From: Enterobacteriaceae bacterium UBA5654
GTDB taxonomy: Bacteria; Pseudomonadota; Gammaproteobacteria; Enterobacterales; Enterobacteriaceae
NCBI GenBank assembly: GCA_002421005.1
Contig: DIJC01000001.1
Span: 64,968 to 128,967, forward strand
DNA length: 64,000 nt
Direction: 5' to 3'
Shown here: positions 34,307 through 45,995 of the stretch, in pieces
Layout: each line of letters opens with the position of its first letter
How positions within the stretch are numbered: the stretch's first letter is position 1
The notes under the pieces: generated by a model
Told to the model about the DNA's origin: nothing
The model's database searches: none
What the model saw: only the letters and a program-made list of their open reading frames with translations
Program-made: the position numbers and the translations under genes

Positions 34307-37012
34307 CTACACCCCATACCCCATCATTTTCAGCAGTTTCTGCGCGTGCTGTACCGCATCCTGACGGTGGGCGACGCCGAGTTTTTGATACAGATTACGA
34401 ATATGCGTCTTGATGGTGGTCGCCGCCACGTCAAGCTCACCGGCGATCTGATCGTTGCTGTAGCCGGAGTAAATCAGCCCCAGCACCTGCCATTCGCGCT
34501 GGGTCAGCGGACTGGTGCGGATCAGTTCCGGCACCTGCGGGTGATTAAGTAGCCGTTCGACGAAGTTCTCGTCAAAATGGGCGAACTTATGCCGATGATG
34601 CTGATTAATATCGCGCAAAATTCGCTGGGCGCGGTGCTGTTCCAGTTCCGGCAAGGTATTAAGCTGAATAAGCTGACGCAACTGCTGCGCCATCGCCTCG
34701 CCCTCAATGACAAAATGGTTGATAAACCCGGTGCGGTTGGCGAGGGTCAGCGCTTCAATCAGCACGTTCTGGGCTTCATTTTTGCGTCCCGCCTGCCAGT
34801 AAAGCTGGTTGAGCAACAGCAGGTTACGGTTGAGATCGCTCATCAGGCGCAGGCTGCGCGCGTTTTCGTTTAACTCTTCCAGCACAATTTCCGCCGGGCC
34901 GGATTCGCCGAGCAGGATCTGCACGCGGGCAATATTGCGCCACTGGCTTTGCAGGAAGTGATTATTGGCAAACTCCGGTTTTGGCGTCTGGCGCAGCCAG
35001 TTGGCGGCGGATTTTTTGTCGCCGGTCATCTGCCAGTAAATCACCCGCACTTTATCCGCGTTCGACACCCAGTCGCTGTGATAAGGGCCGTTGCCGAGCA
35101 GGTTTTCCAGCCGGTTAAGCTGGCTGCGGGCATTATCCAGATCGCCGCGTGCCAGCGAGCACTGCACCAGCAGCGCCAGACACTGAAGCTGCTGCTGCGG
35201 TTGATAGGTCGAAAGCACGGTCATGCCGCTGCGTGCGGCGCTTTCCGCTTCATCGATGCGTCCCCAGGCCCACAGGAGTTGCGCGCGGATGCGCAGCAAA
35301 AATTCGTGCATCGGCAACTGTTCCAGATGCTGCTCGTAAATCAACTGGAATGCTTTTTCCTGGGTTTCCCAGGCGGCCTGTAAAAAGCCCTGGGCGAAAA
35401 GAATTTCACTTTGCTGGATCAGGCTCCACAAGGCGTAATGCCAGACATCGTGGCGGCGCGCCATCTGCTCGGTCTGATGCATTAAGGCCAGCGACTCGCT
35501 CAGCAGACCTTTGCAGTGCAGCACTTCGCCAAGAACCGAGGTGGCGACGATGCGGCTGTAATAACTGGCGACCGGCAGCATATCCAGCGCGATTTCAGCC
35601 AGCCGTTCGGCTTCTTCCGGGTCGCCGTCGTTGATGGCAACCTGCGCGCGCAGCGCATTGAAATCTCCGGTCAGCGCCACGTCCATCACGATTTGCATCT
35701 CCTGCTCGGCGCGGGCCAGCAGAGTATTCACCTCGCTGTAACGGTGCTGGCTTTGCATCAGCCACGCCTGAAGCAGGACCAGACGCGGGTTTTCCAGCAG
35801 GCTTTCCCACGGCAGCGAGGCCAGCGATTCTTCCAGCAGCGTCAGTTCGCTATGGTTGAACAGCCCCCACGCATGGTTAAGCAGAATATCGCGCAGCATT
35901 CGCGCATCGCCGGAAGCCAGCGCGTGGTGAATGGCCTCGGTAGGAAAGCCCTGTGCCATCCAGCTTTCGGCGGCGGCGCGATGCAGTTCCGGCAGTTCCG
36001 TTGCCAGTTCCCACTGGCAGCGCTGACGCAGGAAACTGCCGAACAGCGGGTGATAGCTGAACCACTCACCGGAATCATCCATTCGTTGCAGAAACAGACC
36101 CTGCCGTTCGATCTCTTCCAGCCGCATCTGACCGTTTTCTTCCCCGGTGACGCGGACGATAAGCGCGTCGTTCATTGAGCGCAGCAGGGCGCTTTTCAGC
36201 AGGAAGTGGCGGGTGCTTAAATCCACATTATCCAGCACTTCATCGACCAGATAATCAGAAAGATGGCTGGCGTTAATCCCGGAGAGGCGGCGCGCCGACT
36301 GATGCGGCGCGTTATTATTCTGCCGGGCGGAAAGAGCGATAAGCTGAAGCGCGGTGGCCCAGCCCGCGACTTCATCGCACAGGCGGCCGCTTTCAGAGGC
36401 TTCAATCGGCGAGGTCAAACGGCAATCGAAAAACTGCCGCGCTTCCTGATGATTAAAGGCCAGATGCTGGCTGCCGATCTCCAGGAGCTGATCGCGCACC
36501 CGCAGGTTGGCAATGCCCAGTTGCGGAAGATTGCGCGACATCACCAGCAGGGTGAGGTTTTCCGGCTGGTGGCGCAGGAAGAAACGCATCGCTTCGTGGA
36601 TCACCGGATTGGTGATCAGATGATAATCGTCAATAACCAGCCACAGCGGGCGATCCCACTCGGCCAGTTCAATAAACAGCTGAGCAAAAAGCGAGGTCAG
36701 GCTGGCGTACTGGCGCTTTTGCACCATTGCTTCGCTGGCCTCGCAGTGTCCGCCGGTTGCCTGCTGGATCGCAGCAATCAAATAGCTGGCGAAGCGTTCC
36801 TGCTGGTTATCGCCTTCGTCCAGCGAAAACCAGCCCAAATCGCTCCTTCCCGCCGCCCATTGTGAAATGAGCGTCGTTTTTCCATATCCTGCCGGGCTGG
36901 TGATCAGCGCCAGACGAAAATTGTTCGCGCCGGAAAGTTTAGCCAGCAGGCGATCGCGGACCACTGTATGGTCAAGACGAACCGGGCGACTTAGTTTTGA
37001 CGGAATCAACAT
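34307..37012 (-). CDS. malT: Maltose regulon activator MalT
   Basis: Large ATP-dependent (STAND) transcription activator of the mal genes, switched on by maltotriose and ATP. It is 901 aa: NTPase domain with Walker A SPAGYGKTT (residues 39-47) and Walker B LWLVIDDYH (about residues 122-130), helical repeats that bind maltotriose, and a C-terminal LuxR-type helix-turn-helix (LTQREWQVLGLIYSGYSNDQ at about 830-849). The ATG at 37012 begins MLIPSKLSRP, as in E. coli; a GTG three codons earlier is less likely. It is divergent from malPQ and carries an upstream CRP site. Confidence 0.96.
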   Translation of the reverse strand: MLIPSKLSRPVRLDHTVVRDRLLAKLSGANNFRLALITSPAGYGKTTLISQWAAGRSDLGWFSLDEGDNQQERFASYLIAAIQQATGGHCEASEAMVQKRQYASLTSLFAQLFIELAEWDRPLWLVIDDYHLITNPVIHEAMRFFLRHQPENLTLLVMSRNLPQLGIANLRVRDQLLEIGSQHLAFNHQEARQFFDCRLTSPIEASESGRLCDEVAGWATALQLIALSARQNNNAPHQSARRLSGINASHLSDYLVDEVLDNVDLSTRHFLLKSALLRSMNDALIVRVTGEENGQMRLEEIERQGLFLQRMDDSGEWFSYHPLFGSFLRQRCQWELATELPELHRAAAESWMAQGFPTEAIHHALASGDARMLRDILLNHAWGLFNHSELTLLEESLASLPWESLLENPRLVLLQAWLMQSQHRYSEVNTLLARAEQEMQIVMDVALTGDFNALRAQVAINDGDPEEAERLAEIALDMLPVASYYSRIVATSVLGEVLHCKGLLSESLALMHQTEQMARRHDVWHYALWSLIQQSEILFAQGFLQAAWETQEKAFQLIYEQHLEQLPMHEFLLRIRAQLLWAWGRIDEAESAARSGMTVLSTYQPQQQLQCLALLVQCSLARGDLDNARSQLNRLENLLGNGPYHSDWVSNADKVRVIYWQMTGDKKSAANWLRQTPKPEFANNHFLQSQWRNIARVQILLGESGPAEIVLEELNENARSLRLMSDLNRNLLLLNQLYWQAGRKNEAQNVLIEALTLANRTGFINHFVIEGEAMAQQLRQLIQLNTLPELEQHRAQRILRDINQHHRHKFAHFDENFVERLLNHPQVPELIRTSPLTQREWQVLGLIYSGYSNDQIAGELDVAATTIKTHIRNLYQKLGVAHRQDAVQHAQKLLKMMGYGV

Positions 37013-37134
37013 ATTTATCACTTCACTGTGCGGAAAAAGAGAGCGGGAGTTTTTTTGCGCTTCGTAATTAATATCTCTACGTTGGTGCAGATTGCAATGT
37101 ATTGCAAGTTATGTCCGCTTTTAGTGTTTCTTAA

Positions 37135-37150
37135 TTTGCACTCGGTCACA
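37135..37150 (-). promoter_or_regulatory. CRP site of the malT promoter
   Basis: On the minus strand TTTGTGACCGAGTGCAAATT closely resembles the known E. coli malT CRP site; only the half-sites TGTGA and GCAAA are counted in the coordinates. It lies about 123 bp before the malT start codon. Confidence 0.7.
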
Positions 37151-37537
37151 AATCATTAAATAAATTATCCGTTCTACTGAAACCGGTGCCAGCCTGCGTG
37201 GCGTCTGGCTTAGGTCAAATGGGAGAGGAGCGAAAAATGCGCGATAACGCACACCGGATTTTCCTTAAGGTTATTTAATATTCAACTTTTATGGTGCAGG
37301 GAAATAACCCGTTACAGGATGGGATAATCCTGATGGGTGTATTTCATGAGGTTAGTTGTTTTTCTGATTACAATCTTTTTTAGAAACGGGATTTCAGTTT
37401 TTTGATCGGGACCATAGTTCTGCGGGTGGCGATGCCGGAAACTGTTCCGCTGGCGAAGGATGCCTCCCCTCTGTTCAAAAGCCCTGCAAGGATAGCGTAA
37501 GCGGCTAACGTTATAGTGGTGGCGATCACATTTTTCG
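37151..37537. other. malT-malP divergent intergenic region
   Basis: The gap between malT and malP is about 640 bp, as in E. coli. Apart from the CRP site and the MalT boxes I see no gene in it. A small perfect inverted repeat CAGGAT-GGGATA-ATCCTG lies at 37315-37332; its role is unknown. Confidence 0.5.
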
Positions 37538-37582
37538 CTCATCCCTGCTGCTCCTCCCTGCCTAATCCCTGTCAGGATGAGG
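37538..37582 (+). promoter_or_regulatory. MalT boxes of the malPQ promoter
   Basis: Three MalT-box-like elements: GGGATGAG (minus, 37545-37538), GGGAGGAG (minus, 37558-37551) and GGATGAGG (plus, 37575-37582). A cluster of such asymmetric boxes just upstream of malP is the established arrangement for MalT activation. Exact promoter elements were not assigned. Confidence 0.68.
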
Positions 37583-37650
37583 AAGCCAGCCGGGTAGCCC
37601 GGCACACTATTGTTAACGTTTTTTCATTTGAACAGGATCCGGTTCCTTTT

Positions 37651-40041
<2,391 letters not shown>

Positions 40042-40049
40042 GGACAGCT

Positions 40050-42134
40050 ATGGAACGCAAACGCCTCGATAAAGCCGCATTAGCGGCGGGGATTAGCCCT
40101 GATTACATTAACGCGCACGGTAAACCGCAGTCTATTGGTGCTGAAACCAAACGGCGTTTGCTGGATGCCATGCATCACACCACGGCCCCGAAAGGGGCCG
40201 TTACGCCATTACCCAACGTCATGGTTTTTACCCGTGGTAAAAAAATGGCGCTGGAGCTGGCGGGAAGCGGCGAGTTTAGCTGGTCGCTGACAACCGAAGA
40301 GGGACGTCAGCATCAGGGCGAGGCCAGCGGCGGTAAACCGCTGACGCTGCCGACGCGCCTGCCGGAAGGCTATCACACGCTGACGCTGCGCCAGGGCAAA
40401 AAGCAGTGGCAATGCCGGATCATTATCGCTCCGCAGCGCTGCTACGAGCCTGACGCGCTGCGCAGTGGTCAAAAGCTGTGGGGTGCCTGCGTTCAGCTTT
40501 ACACGCTGCGTTCGGAGAAAAACTGGGGCATCGGCGATTTTGGTGATTTAAAAGCCATGCTGCCGGAAATCGCACAGCGGGGCGGGGCGTTTATCGGTCT
40601 CAACCCGATCCACGCGCTCTATCCGGCAAATCCCGAAAGCGCCAGTCCGTACAGCCCCTCTTCACGCCGCTGGCTGAACATTATCTACATTGACGTCAAC
40701 GCGGTGGATGATTTTCAGCACAGCGAAGAAGCGCAGGAGTGGTGGCAGATGCCGACGACCCGGCAGGCGTTGCAAAAAGCGGTCAAAGAAGACTGGGTGG
40801 ATTACTCCGCCGTGACCGCGCTGAAGCTGACCGGGCTAAGTATGGCGTGGCGACGCTTCGCTACCCGGTCAAAAGACGATGAGCATATGCAGGCGTTCCG
40901 CCAGTTCGTTGCTGACGAGGGGGAAAGCCTGTACTGGCAGGCGGCCTTTGATGCGATGCATGCCTGGCAGGTGAAAGAAGATCCGATGCGCTGGGGCTGG
41001 CCGGTCTGGCCGGAGGCGTATCGGTCTACTTCAACGCCGGAAGTGAAGCAGTTCTGTCAGGAGCATCAGGAAGAGGTCGATTTTTACCTGTGGCTTCAGT
41101 GGCTGGCCTGCACACAGTTCGCTTCCTGCTGGGAGATATGTCAGAGCCTGAATATGCCGGTCGGGCTGTATCGCGATTTGGCGGTGGGCGTTGCGGAAGG
41201 CGGCGCGGAAACCTGGTGCGACCGCGAGCTGTACTGCCTGAAAGCGTCGGTTGGCGCGCCCCCGGATATTCTCGGTCCGCTGGGACAGAACTGGGGCCTG
41301 CCGCCGATGGACCCGCACATCATTACCGCCCGTGGCTACGAGCCGTTCGTCCAGTTGCTGCGCGCGAATATGCGCGACTGCGGGGCGCTGCGTATCGACC
41401 ACGTGATGTCGATGCTGCGCCTGTGGTGGATCCCCTACGGCGAAACGGCGGATCATGGCGCTTACGTGCACTATCCGGTGGACGATCTACTGGCGATCCT
41501 TGCACTGGAAAGTCAACGTCATCAGTGCATGGTGATCGGCGAAGATCTTGGTACGGTGCCGGTGGAGATCGTCGGCAAGCTGCGTAAATCCGGCGTTTAT
41601 TCGTATAAGGTGCTGTATTTCGAAAGCGACCACGAAAAAACGGTCCGCGCGCCGGATGCCTGGCCTGCGCAATCAATGGCGGTGGCGGCAACGCACGACC
41701 TGCCTACTCTGCGCGGCTACTGGGAAAGCGGCGATCTGACGCTCGGTAAAACGCTGGGGCTGTACCCGGACCCGGTGGTGCTGCGCGGACTGTATCAGGA
41801 TCGCGAACTGGCGAAACAGGGGTTGCTGGATGCTTTGCATCGCCACGGCTGCCTGCCGAAAAGCGTCGGCCATAAAGCCTCGCGCATGGCCATGACGCCG
41901 GTACTGAATCGCGGGATGCAGCGCTATATCGCCGATACTCACAGCGCCCTGCTGGGCCTCCAGCCGGAGGACTGGCTTCAGATGGCGGAACCGGTGAATA
42001 TTCCGGGCACCAGCTATCAGTACAAAAACTGGCGGCGCAAGCTTGCCACCACGCTTGAGAAGATGTTTGCCGATGACGGCGTGAACAGGCTGATTAAGGA
42101 TTTGGATAAGCGGCGGAAGGTGAAGCGGAAATAA
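40050..42134 (+). CDS. malQ: 4-alpha-glucanotransferase (amylomaltase) MalQ
   Basis: GH77 enzyme that transfers dextrinyl units between maltodextrins, making longer chains for MalP and releasing glucose. It is 694 aa, identical in length to E. coli. Conserved motifs are SPYSPSSRRWLN, GALRIDHVMSML (nucleophile Asp), VIGEDLGTVP (acid/base Glu) and ATHDLPTLRGYW. Start ATG at 40050 after AAGGAC. Second gene of malPQ, followed by a hairpin and an ERIC element. Confidence 0.97.
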   Translation: MERKRLDKAALAAGISPDYINAHGKPQSIGAETKRRLLDAMHHTTAPKGAVTPLPNVMVFTRGKKMALELAGSGEFSWSLTTEEGRQHQGEASGGKPLTLPTRLPEGYHTLTLRQGKKQWQCRIIIAPQRCYEPDALRSGQKLWGACVQLYTLRSEKNWGIGDFGDLKAMLPEIAQRGGAFIGLNPIHALYPANPESASPYSPSSRRWLNIIYIDVNAVDDFQHSEEAQEWWQMPTTRQALQKAVKEDWVDYSAVTALKLTGLSMAWRRFATRSKDDEHMQAFRQFVADEGESLYWQAAFDAMHAWQVKEDPMRWGWPVWPEAYRSTSTPEVKQFCQEHQEEVDFYLWLQWLACTQFASCWEICQSLNMPVGLYRDLAVGVAEGGAETWCDRELYCLKASVGAPPDILGPLGQNWGLPPMDPHIITARGYEPFVQLLRANMRDCGALRIDHVMSMLRLWWIPYGETADHGAYVHYPVDDLLAILALESQRHQCMVIGEDLGTVPVEIVGKLRKSGVYSYKVLYFESDHEKTVRAPDAWPAQSMAVAATHDLPTLRGYWESGDLTLGKTLGLYPDPVVLRGLYQDRELAKQGLLDALHRHGCLPKSVGHKASRMAMTPVLNRGMQRYIADTHSALLGLQPEDWLQMAEPVNIPGTSYQYKNWRRKLATTLEKMFADDGVNRLIKDLDKRRKVKRK

Positions 42135-42142
42135 TTGACGAC

Positions 42143-42165
42143 GCCCGGTGTGATGAACATCGGGC
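42143..42165 (+). terminator. Hairpin after malQ, likely terminator
   Basis: Nine-bp stem GCCCGGTGT / ACATCGGGC with one wobble pair and a GATGA loop, eight bases after the malQ stop. The following ATTATGCTTAT is only a weak U-tract. Confidence 0.6.
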
Positions 42166-42173
42166 ATTATGCT

Positions 42174-42300
42174 TATACCCGTCATACTTCAAGTTGCTTG
42201 TGCGTTGGCTTTCCTCGCTCACCCCAGTCACTTACTGGAGTAAGCTCCTGGGGATTCACTGCGTCGCCGCCTTCATGCAACTCGAATTATTTAGGGTAGA
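42174..42300. repeat. ERIC element (127 bp)
   Basis: Full-length enterobacterial repetitive intergenic consensus. The ends are TATACCCGTCATACTTCAAG and TCGAATTATTTAGGGTA. The centre contains CGCTCACCCCAGTCACTTAC and TAAGCTCCTGGGGATTCAC, the classical ERIC core. Length is 127 bp, the standard size. It lies after malQ and extends over the last codons of the minus-strand RloB-like gene. Confidence 0.95.
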
Positions 42301-42831
42301 TATGTCGACAAAGATAGCGATAAGCGCTGTCAGAACAGGACCGGCGGCGTGATTTTTACTGGCGCAAATAGTGTTGAGACGTTGGCAGGTAATATTTTCC
42401 TCATACCAGGCTTCGGTGACGACCGTGGTTAAACCATGTTGACCAAACAATATTTCCTTCGCATTTTGTGAATTTGCGACTTCGCGCGGGAAGTCAGTTA
42501 TTTTAAGAAGCAGTCCCTCCAGACAAAAGGGTTCAGATTGAATGATATGGATGTTCCTTCGTTCTGCCGCCTTTCTGTCTGTGGCGGATATCGCCAAATC
42601 GGAATCAATATAAATATATTTTTGATCGAAATCACCCAAATAATTAATCGCCCGCTGAATGGCGGTTTTTGGCCCACCGCCGCCCGCTTCATCAATCTTG
42701 ACGCTAAATCCCGCGTTTCGCGGATGATAAAGTGTCTTGATTCGCTCAACAAATTTCTTATCGGAAATCCCTTCACAGATAATTAACCGGGTGGAGCGTA
42801 ACGTCCGTGTTTTTCTGGCAGGTTTACTCAT
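42256..42831 (-). CDS. TOPRIM/RloB-like protein of an ATPase-nuclease pair
   Basis: Partner of the upstream AAA ATPase, which it overlaps by 4 bases. The 191-aa protein begins with a basic stretch (KPARKTRTLRST), then LIICEGISDKKFVERI (Glu in the TOPRIM first strand, about residues 17-32), KYIYIDSDLA (DxD, about residues 71-80) and SEPFCLEGLLLK. This pattern fits the RloB/TOPRIM nuclease-like families often found with AAA15-type ATPases in phage-defence loci (RloA-RloB, AbiL, PARIS-like). The last 14 residues (STLNNSSCMKAATQ) and the stop are encoded by the ERIC element, so the original C-terminus is replaced or cut. Composition is more AT-rich than its neighbours. Substrate and activity unknown. 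Confidence 0.75.
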   Translation of the reverse strand: MSKPARKTRTLRSTRLIICEGISDKKFVERIKTLYHPRNAGFSVKIDEAGGGGPKTAIQRAINYLGDFDQKYIYIDSDLAISATDRKAAERRNIHIIQSEPFCLEGLLLKITDFPREVANSQNAKEILFGQHGLTTVVTEAWYEENITCQRLNTICASKNHAAGPVLTALIAIFVDISTLNNSSCMKAATQ

Positions 42832-44117
42832 AGTTCAGGTACTCCACCAAAGGCTCCGGCCAGATATTTTGCCGCCAGATTTTCATCGGCGCGGGCTTCG
42901 GTTGATGGGAAGTCATCAAGGCGGAAGCATTCGCTGCGGTTATTTTTTTTCTCGGTGATGATGATCCGATATTTACCGAGGTAGTTAATCAGTTCCGGTT
43001 TGTGGCAGGTGAAGACCAGCTGTGAGCCATGTGGATTGCTTTCTTTATTAGTAAATAACTCGAGGATTGGCTTCATCATATGTGGATGAAGATCGTCGCC
43101 CAGCTCATCGATAAAGCAGGGATTGCCGCTTTCCAGCGCGTTTAAGATTTCGTATAAGCGGATCAGTGCACTTTGCGTCCCGGCTGACTCAAGAAAAAAA
43201 GGTAGGGTGAAAATGCGTCCATCTTTGTCTTCATGAATTCCAGAAAGAGTATAATTTATTTTATTTTGCCCTAATTCACCAACGGTGTTTTCTCTTTGGA
43301 CAGCAATGTCATGAAGACCCAGATCCCATTTCTTAATTTGTGTTTTCAGTTTTTTAAATAAATCGCCGTTACTCTCCAGCATCATAGCGATATCGGATAA
43401 ATCATATTCAATAGTTGATCTTCTGCCCACAGAGTTTATATTCGAAAAGCTTAAGATGCTTTTCGCGATATCATTTGCTAATGGTATATTGATTCTTCTG
43501 GCAGCCGATATAATGCTGGTGTTGCAAGGTGTACGGACAGCTTCTCTTTCACCAAAAGGGAACAGTTCATTTTTCTCAATATAATCATAGTGAACATTAC
43601 GCTGGATTTTTTCGAGAAGCCCCATATATTTAGACGCATCAATGACGGGATCTTCCAACTGTTGTAAAATTTCGCCAACGGAATCGTTATTTATAGTGCG
43701 TTTAAAGATATAAATGTTTTTCTTGTTTTTGTTTTTAAGGTATAGTTTTTCTTCGTAGATCAAAAACTCACCGGTTGTAATTTCGTATAAGTATTCTGAA
43801 CCCTTTAATATAAAATTAATACGTAACTGACTCATGTGATTGCCGGACTTATTAATATTAATATACAACGGTTCGCTAGCGCGCGCAGGGATATTCCAGA
43901 ATAACCATCCTAAAAACGGCAGCGGCTTAAGCAGGGTTGTTTTCCCGGAAGCATTTGCGCCCATGATCGCCGTGATAAGGTTGACCTGATGCCCGCCGCA
44001 TTCCTGCCATAAATCCTTGTAGCGGTCTTTTTTACTGGTGGTGAGATCCACCAGTCCCCCTTCATCGCCGAAACTGCCGAAGTTTTTCACTTCGTACCAT
44101 AAGATAGCGTTTTTCAT
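42828..44117 (-). CDS. AAA15/AAA21-family ATPase (RloA/AbiL-like, putative defence)
   Basis: The 429-aa ATPase has an N-terminal NFGSF segment, Walker A GANASGKTT (about residues 53-61), a long variable insert, a signature-like SAGTQSAL (about 313-320), Walker B PCFIDELGDDLHPHM and the late FTCHKPELIN histidine switch. This is the SMC/ABC-like plan of AAA15/21 proteins, which pair with TOPRIM or RloB effectors. Start ATG at 44117 after TGAGG. The gene is AT-rich with runs of Lys/Asn/Ile codons unlike malQ or gntT. Together with the RloB-like gene it splits malQ from gntT, neighbours in E. coli, so acquisition is likely. A defence role is inferred from family and context. Confidence 0.8.
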   Translation of the reverse strand: MKNAILWYEVKNFGSFGDEGGLVDLTTSKKDRYKDLWQECGGHQVNLITAIMGANASGKTTLLKPLPFLGWLFWNIPARASEPLYININKSGNHMSQLRINFILKGSEYLYEITTGEFLIYEEKLYLKNKNKKNIYIFKRTINNDSVGEILQQLEDPVIDASKYMGLLEKIQRNVHYDYIEKNELFPFGEREAVRTPCNTSIISAARRINIPLANDIAKSILSFSNINSVGRRSTIEYDLSDIAMMLESNGDLFKKLKTQIKKWDLGLHDIAVQRENTVGELGQNKINYTLSGIHEDKDGRIFTLPFFLESAGTQSALIRLYEILNALESGNPCFIDELGDDLHPHMMKPILELFTNKESNPHGSQLVFTCHKPELINYLGKYRIIITEKKNNRSECFRLDDFPSTEARADENLAAKYLAGAFGGVPEL

Positions 44118-44195
44118 AAAACCTCATTTTGTACAAAAAAATGTATAAAATAGTATTTTATGAAGTTTATTACAGCCATTGGGTAAAGCAACAAC

Positions 44196-44224
44196 AAAAA
44201 AGCCCCTGATTTTCATCAGGGGCT
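44196..44224 (-). terminator. Rho-independent terminator of gntT
   Basis: Ten-bp stem AGCCCCTGAT / ATCAGGGGCT with a 4-base loop. On the minus strand it is followed by a U-tract (plus-strand A-run 44195-44200). It lies 31 bp after the gntT stop codon. Confidence 0.88.
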
Positions 44225-44255
44225 TCGCAATACGAATCAGTGGTAGATTATGAAA

Positions 44256-45572
44256 TCACACCACCATTCCCAACAGCAGGCACCCGACCAAACCACATAC
44301 CGAGATTATGGTTTCCAGCGCCGACCATGAGCGGATCGTCTCGCCGATAGTCAGGTTGAAGTACTCTTTGAACAGCCAGAAACCCGGATCGTTAACATGA
44401 GAGAAAATCACGCTGCCTGAACCCACGGCGATCACCATGAGTTCAGGGCTGACGCCGGTGGTGGCAATCAGCGGTGCGACGATCCCGCCCGCCGTAATCG
44501 CTGCCACGGTAGCGGAACCCAGCGCGATACGCAGTACGGCGGCGATGGACCATGCCATAAAAATCGGCGACACGCCGGAGCCGTGCATCATTGAGGCGAT
44601 GTATTTGTCCACGCCGCTATCAACCAGCACCTGCTTGAACGCACCGCCGCCGCCAATGATCAGCAGCATCATGGCGATGATTTTGATCGAGGTAGTGAGG
44701 GTATCGTTAATGTCATCCATCGAACGACCGCGATTCAGGCCAAAGGTGAAGATCGCGATCAGCACCGCAATGAGCGTCGCCATTACCGGATCGCCGAAGA
44801 ATTCAGCGTAAGGCAGAAGGGCATGGCCTTTTGGCAGGATCATCTCGGCAACCGCGCGTAGCGCCATCAGGATCACCGGGACCAGCGATGTCCAGACGCT
44901 GACGCCGAACCCCGGCATCTCCGCTTCAGTAAAGGTTTTGGCGTTATACAGACCTTCCGGGATCGGCTTATCAATGCCCTTCAGGAATTTGGCATAGACC
45001 GGACCGGCGAGGATCACCGTTGGGATCGCCAGCAGCGTGCCGTAAAGCAGCGTCTTGCCCATGTCCGCATGGAAAATAGTCGCGATGGCGGTCGGACCGG
45101 GGTGCGGCGGTAGAAAACCGTGGGTTACAGAAAGCGCTGCGGCCATCGGCACGCCGACGAAAAGCAGCGGGATGCGTGCAGCGGCCGCGATGGTAAATAC
45201 CAGCGGTAACAGCAGAACGAAACCCACTTCATAGAACAGGGCAAAACCCACGGTAAAGCCGGTTAATACCACCGCCCACTGAATGTATTTTTGACCGAAC
45301 CTGGCGATAAGCGTAGTGGCAATGCGCTGCGCGCCGCCGCAGTCAGCGAGCAGTTTGCCGAGCATCGCACCGAAGCCCATGATCAGCGCCAGGCCACCGA
45401 GCGTGCCGCCAACGCCCGCTTTGATAGAGGCGATAACTTTCTCTACCGGCATTCCCTGCATGATCCCGACGGCGAGGGCCACCAGAATCAGCGCAATAAA
45501 TCCGTTCAGCTTGAAACGAATCATTAACAACAATAACAACACAACCCCGATAGCAACGATGACTAATGGCAT
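44256..45572 (-). CDS. gntT: High-affinity gluconate transporter GntT
   Basis: GntP-family gluconate:H+ symporter, 438 aa, same length as E. coli, with about 12 hydrophobic segments. Motifs include THGFLPPHPGPTAIA (about residues 151-165), GGAFKQVLVDSGVDKYI and SHVNDPGFWLFKEYF. Start ATG at 45572. It is a paralogue of GntU in this window and is expected to share GntR control through the operator at 45733-45748. It is a monocistronic gene ended by the 44196-44224 terminator. Confidence 0.96.
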   Translation of the reverse strand: MPLVIVAIGVVLLLLLMIRFKLNGFIALILVALAVGIMQGMPVEKVIASIKAGVGGTLGGLALIMGFGAMLGKLLADCGGAQRIATTLIARFGQKYIQWAVVLTGFTVGFALFYEVGFVLLLPLVFTIAAAARIPLLFVGVPMAAALSVTHGFLPPHPGPTAIATIFHADMGKTLLYGTLLAIPTVILAGPVYAKFLKGIDKPIPEGLYNAKTFTEAEMPGFGVSVWTSLVPVILMALRAVAEMILPKGHALLPYAEFFGDPVMATLIAVLIAIFTFGLNRGRSMDDINDTLTTSIKIIAMMLLIIGGGGAFKQVLVDSGVDKYIASMMHGSGVSPIFMAWSIAAVLRIALGSATVAAITAGGIVAPLIATTGVSPELMVIAVGSGSVIFSHVNDPGFWLFKEYFNLTIGETIRSWSALETIISVCGLVGCLLLGMVV

Positions 45573-45732
45573 GATTTACTGGCCTTTAATTTGTTATGGG
45601 TAACTTTGTGATTTCACTGCCTTCCGATTCCGGTACTGCACTGGCGATCGCAAGACGGATAGCACATCAACAAATCCCTCTGGTACACCTGAGAAAAGCG
45701 GGCTGTTTGTGGAAGAATAGTGCTAAGGCAGG

Positions 45733-45748
45733 ATGATACGGGTAACAT
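45733..45748 (-). promoter_or_regulatory. GntR operator upstream of gntT
   Basis: Minus-strand ATGTTA-CCCG-TATCAT resembles the gntK operators at 15873-15901. It overlaps a possible -10 TATCAT. E. coli gntT has two GntR sites; a second one is not clear here. Confidence 0.65.
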
Positions 45749-45964
45749 TAATAAAATGAACATCCCCCCGGCAGGCAAAATTTTAAAAGTGGGAGGCAGG
45801 TCATACTCTGCGGGAAGTTTTAACAATTACCGATGAGATATGCACAGAAAGATGAATTTTTAATCGACCAATTCGGCATGGGTAAATTCAGATGATCTCA
45901 TCCATTTCGGGATCGGATTTTCCTGGCTTCATGAATTGCTACAAATGAAGTGACAACATGATAA

Positions 45965-45988
45965 CGCCCCTGACGGTCATCAGGGGCG
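45965..45988 (-). terminator. Terminator-like hairpin after nfuA
   Basis: Nine-bp stem CGCCCCTGA / TCAGGGGCG with a 6-base loop, eight bases after the nfuA stop. The U-tract is poor (GTTAT on the minus strand). The arm sequence CCCCTGA is shared with the gntT terminator. Confidence 0.6.
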
Positions 45989-45995
45989 GAGGGGA

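Larger units (their letters stand above)
45573..45995. other. gntT-nfuA intergenic region
   Basis: About 420 bp, holding the gntT promoter and leader and the nfuA end. One GntR operator and one terminator-like hairpin are visible and listed apart. A 70-codon ORF on the minus strand here has no ribosome binding site or recognised similarity and is not called. Confidence 0.5.

Noticed and set aside
45614..45826. 70-codon minus-strand ORF upstream of gntT
   Set aside because: Covers the gntT promoter and the GntR operator, has no ribosome binding site and no recognisable similarity.
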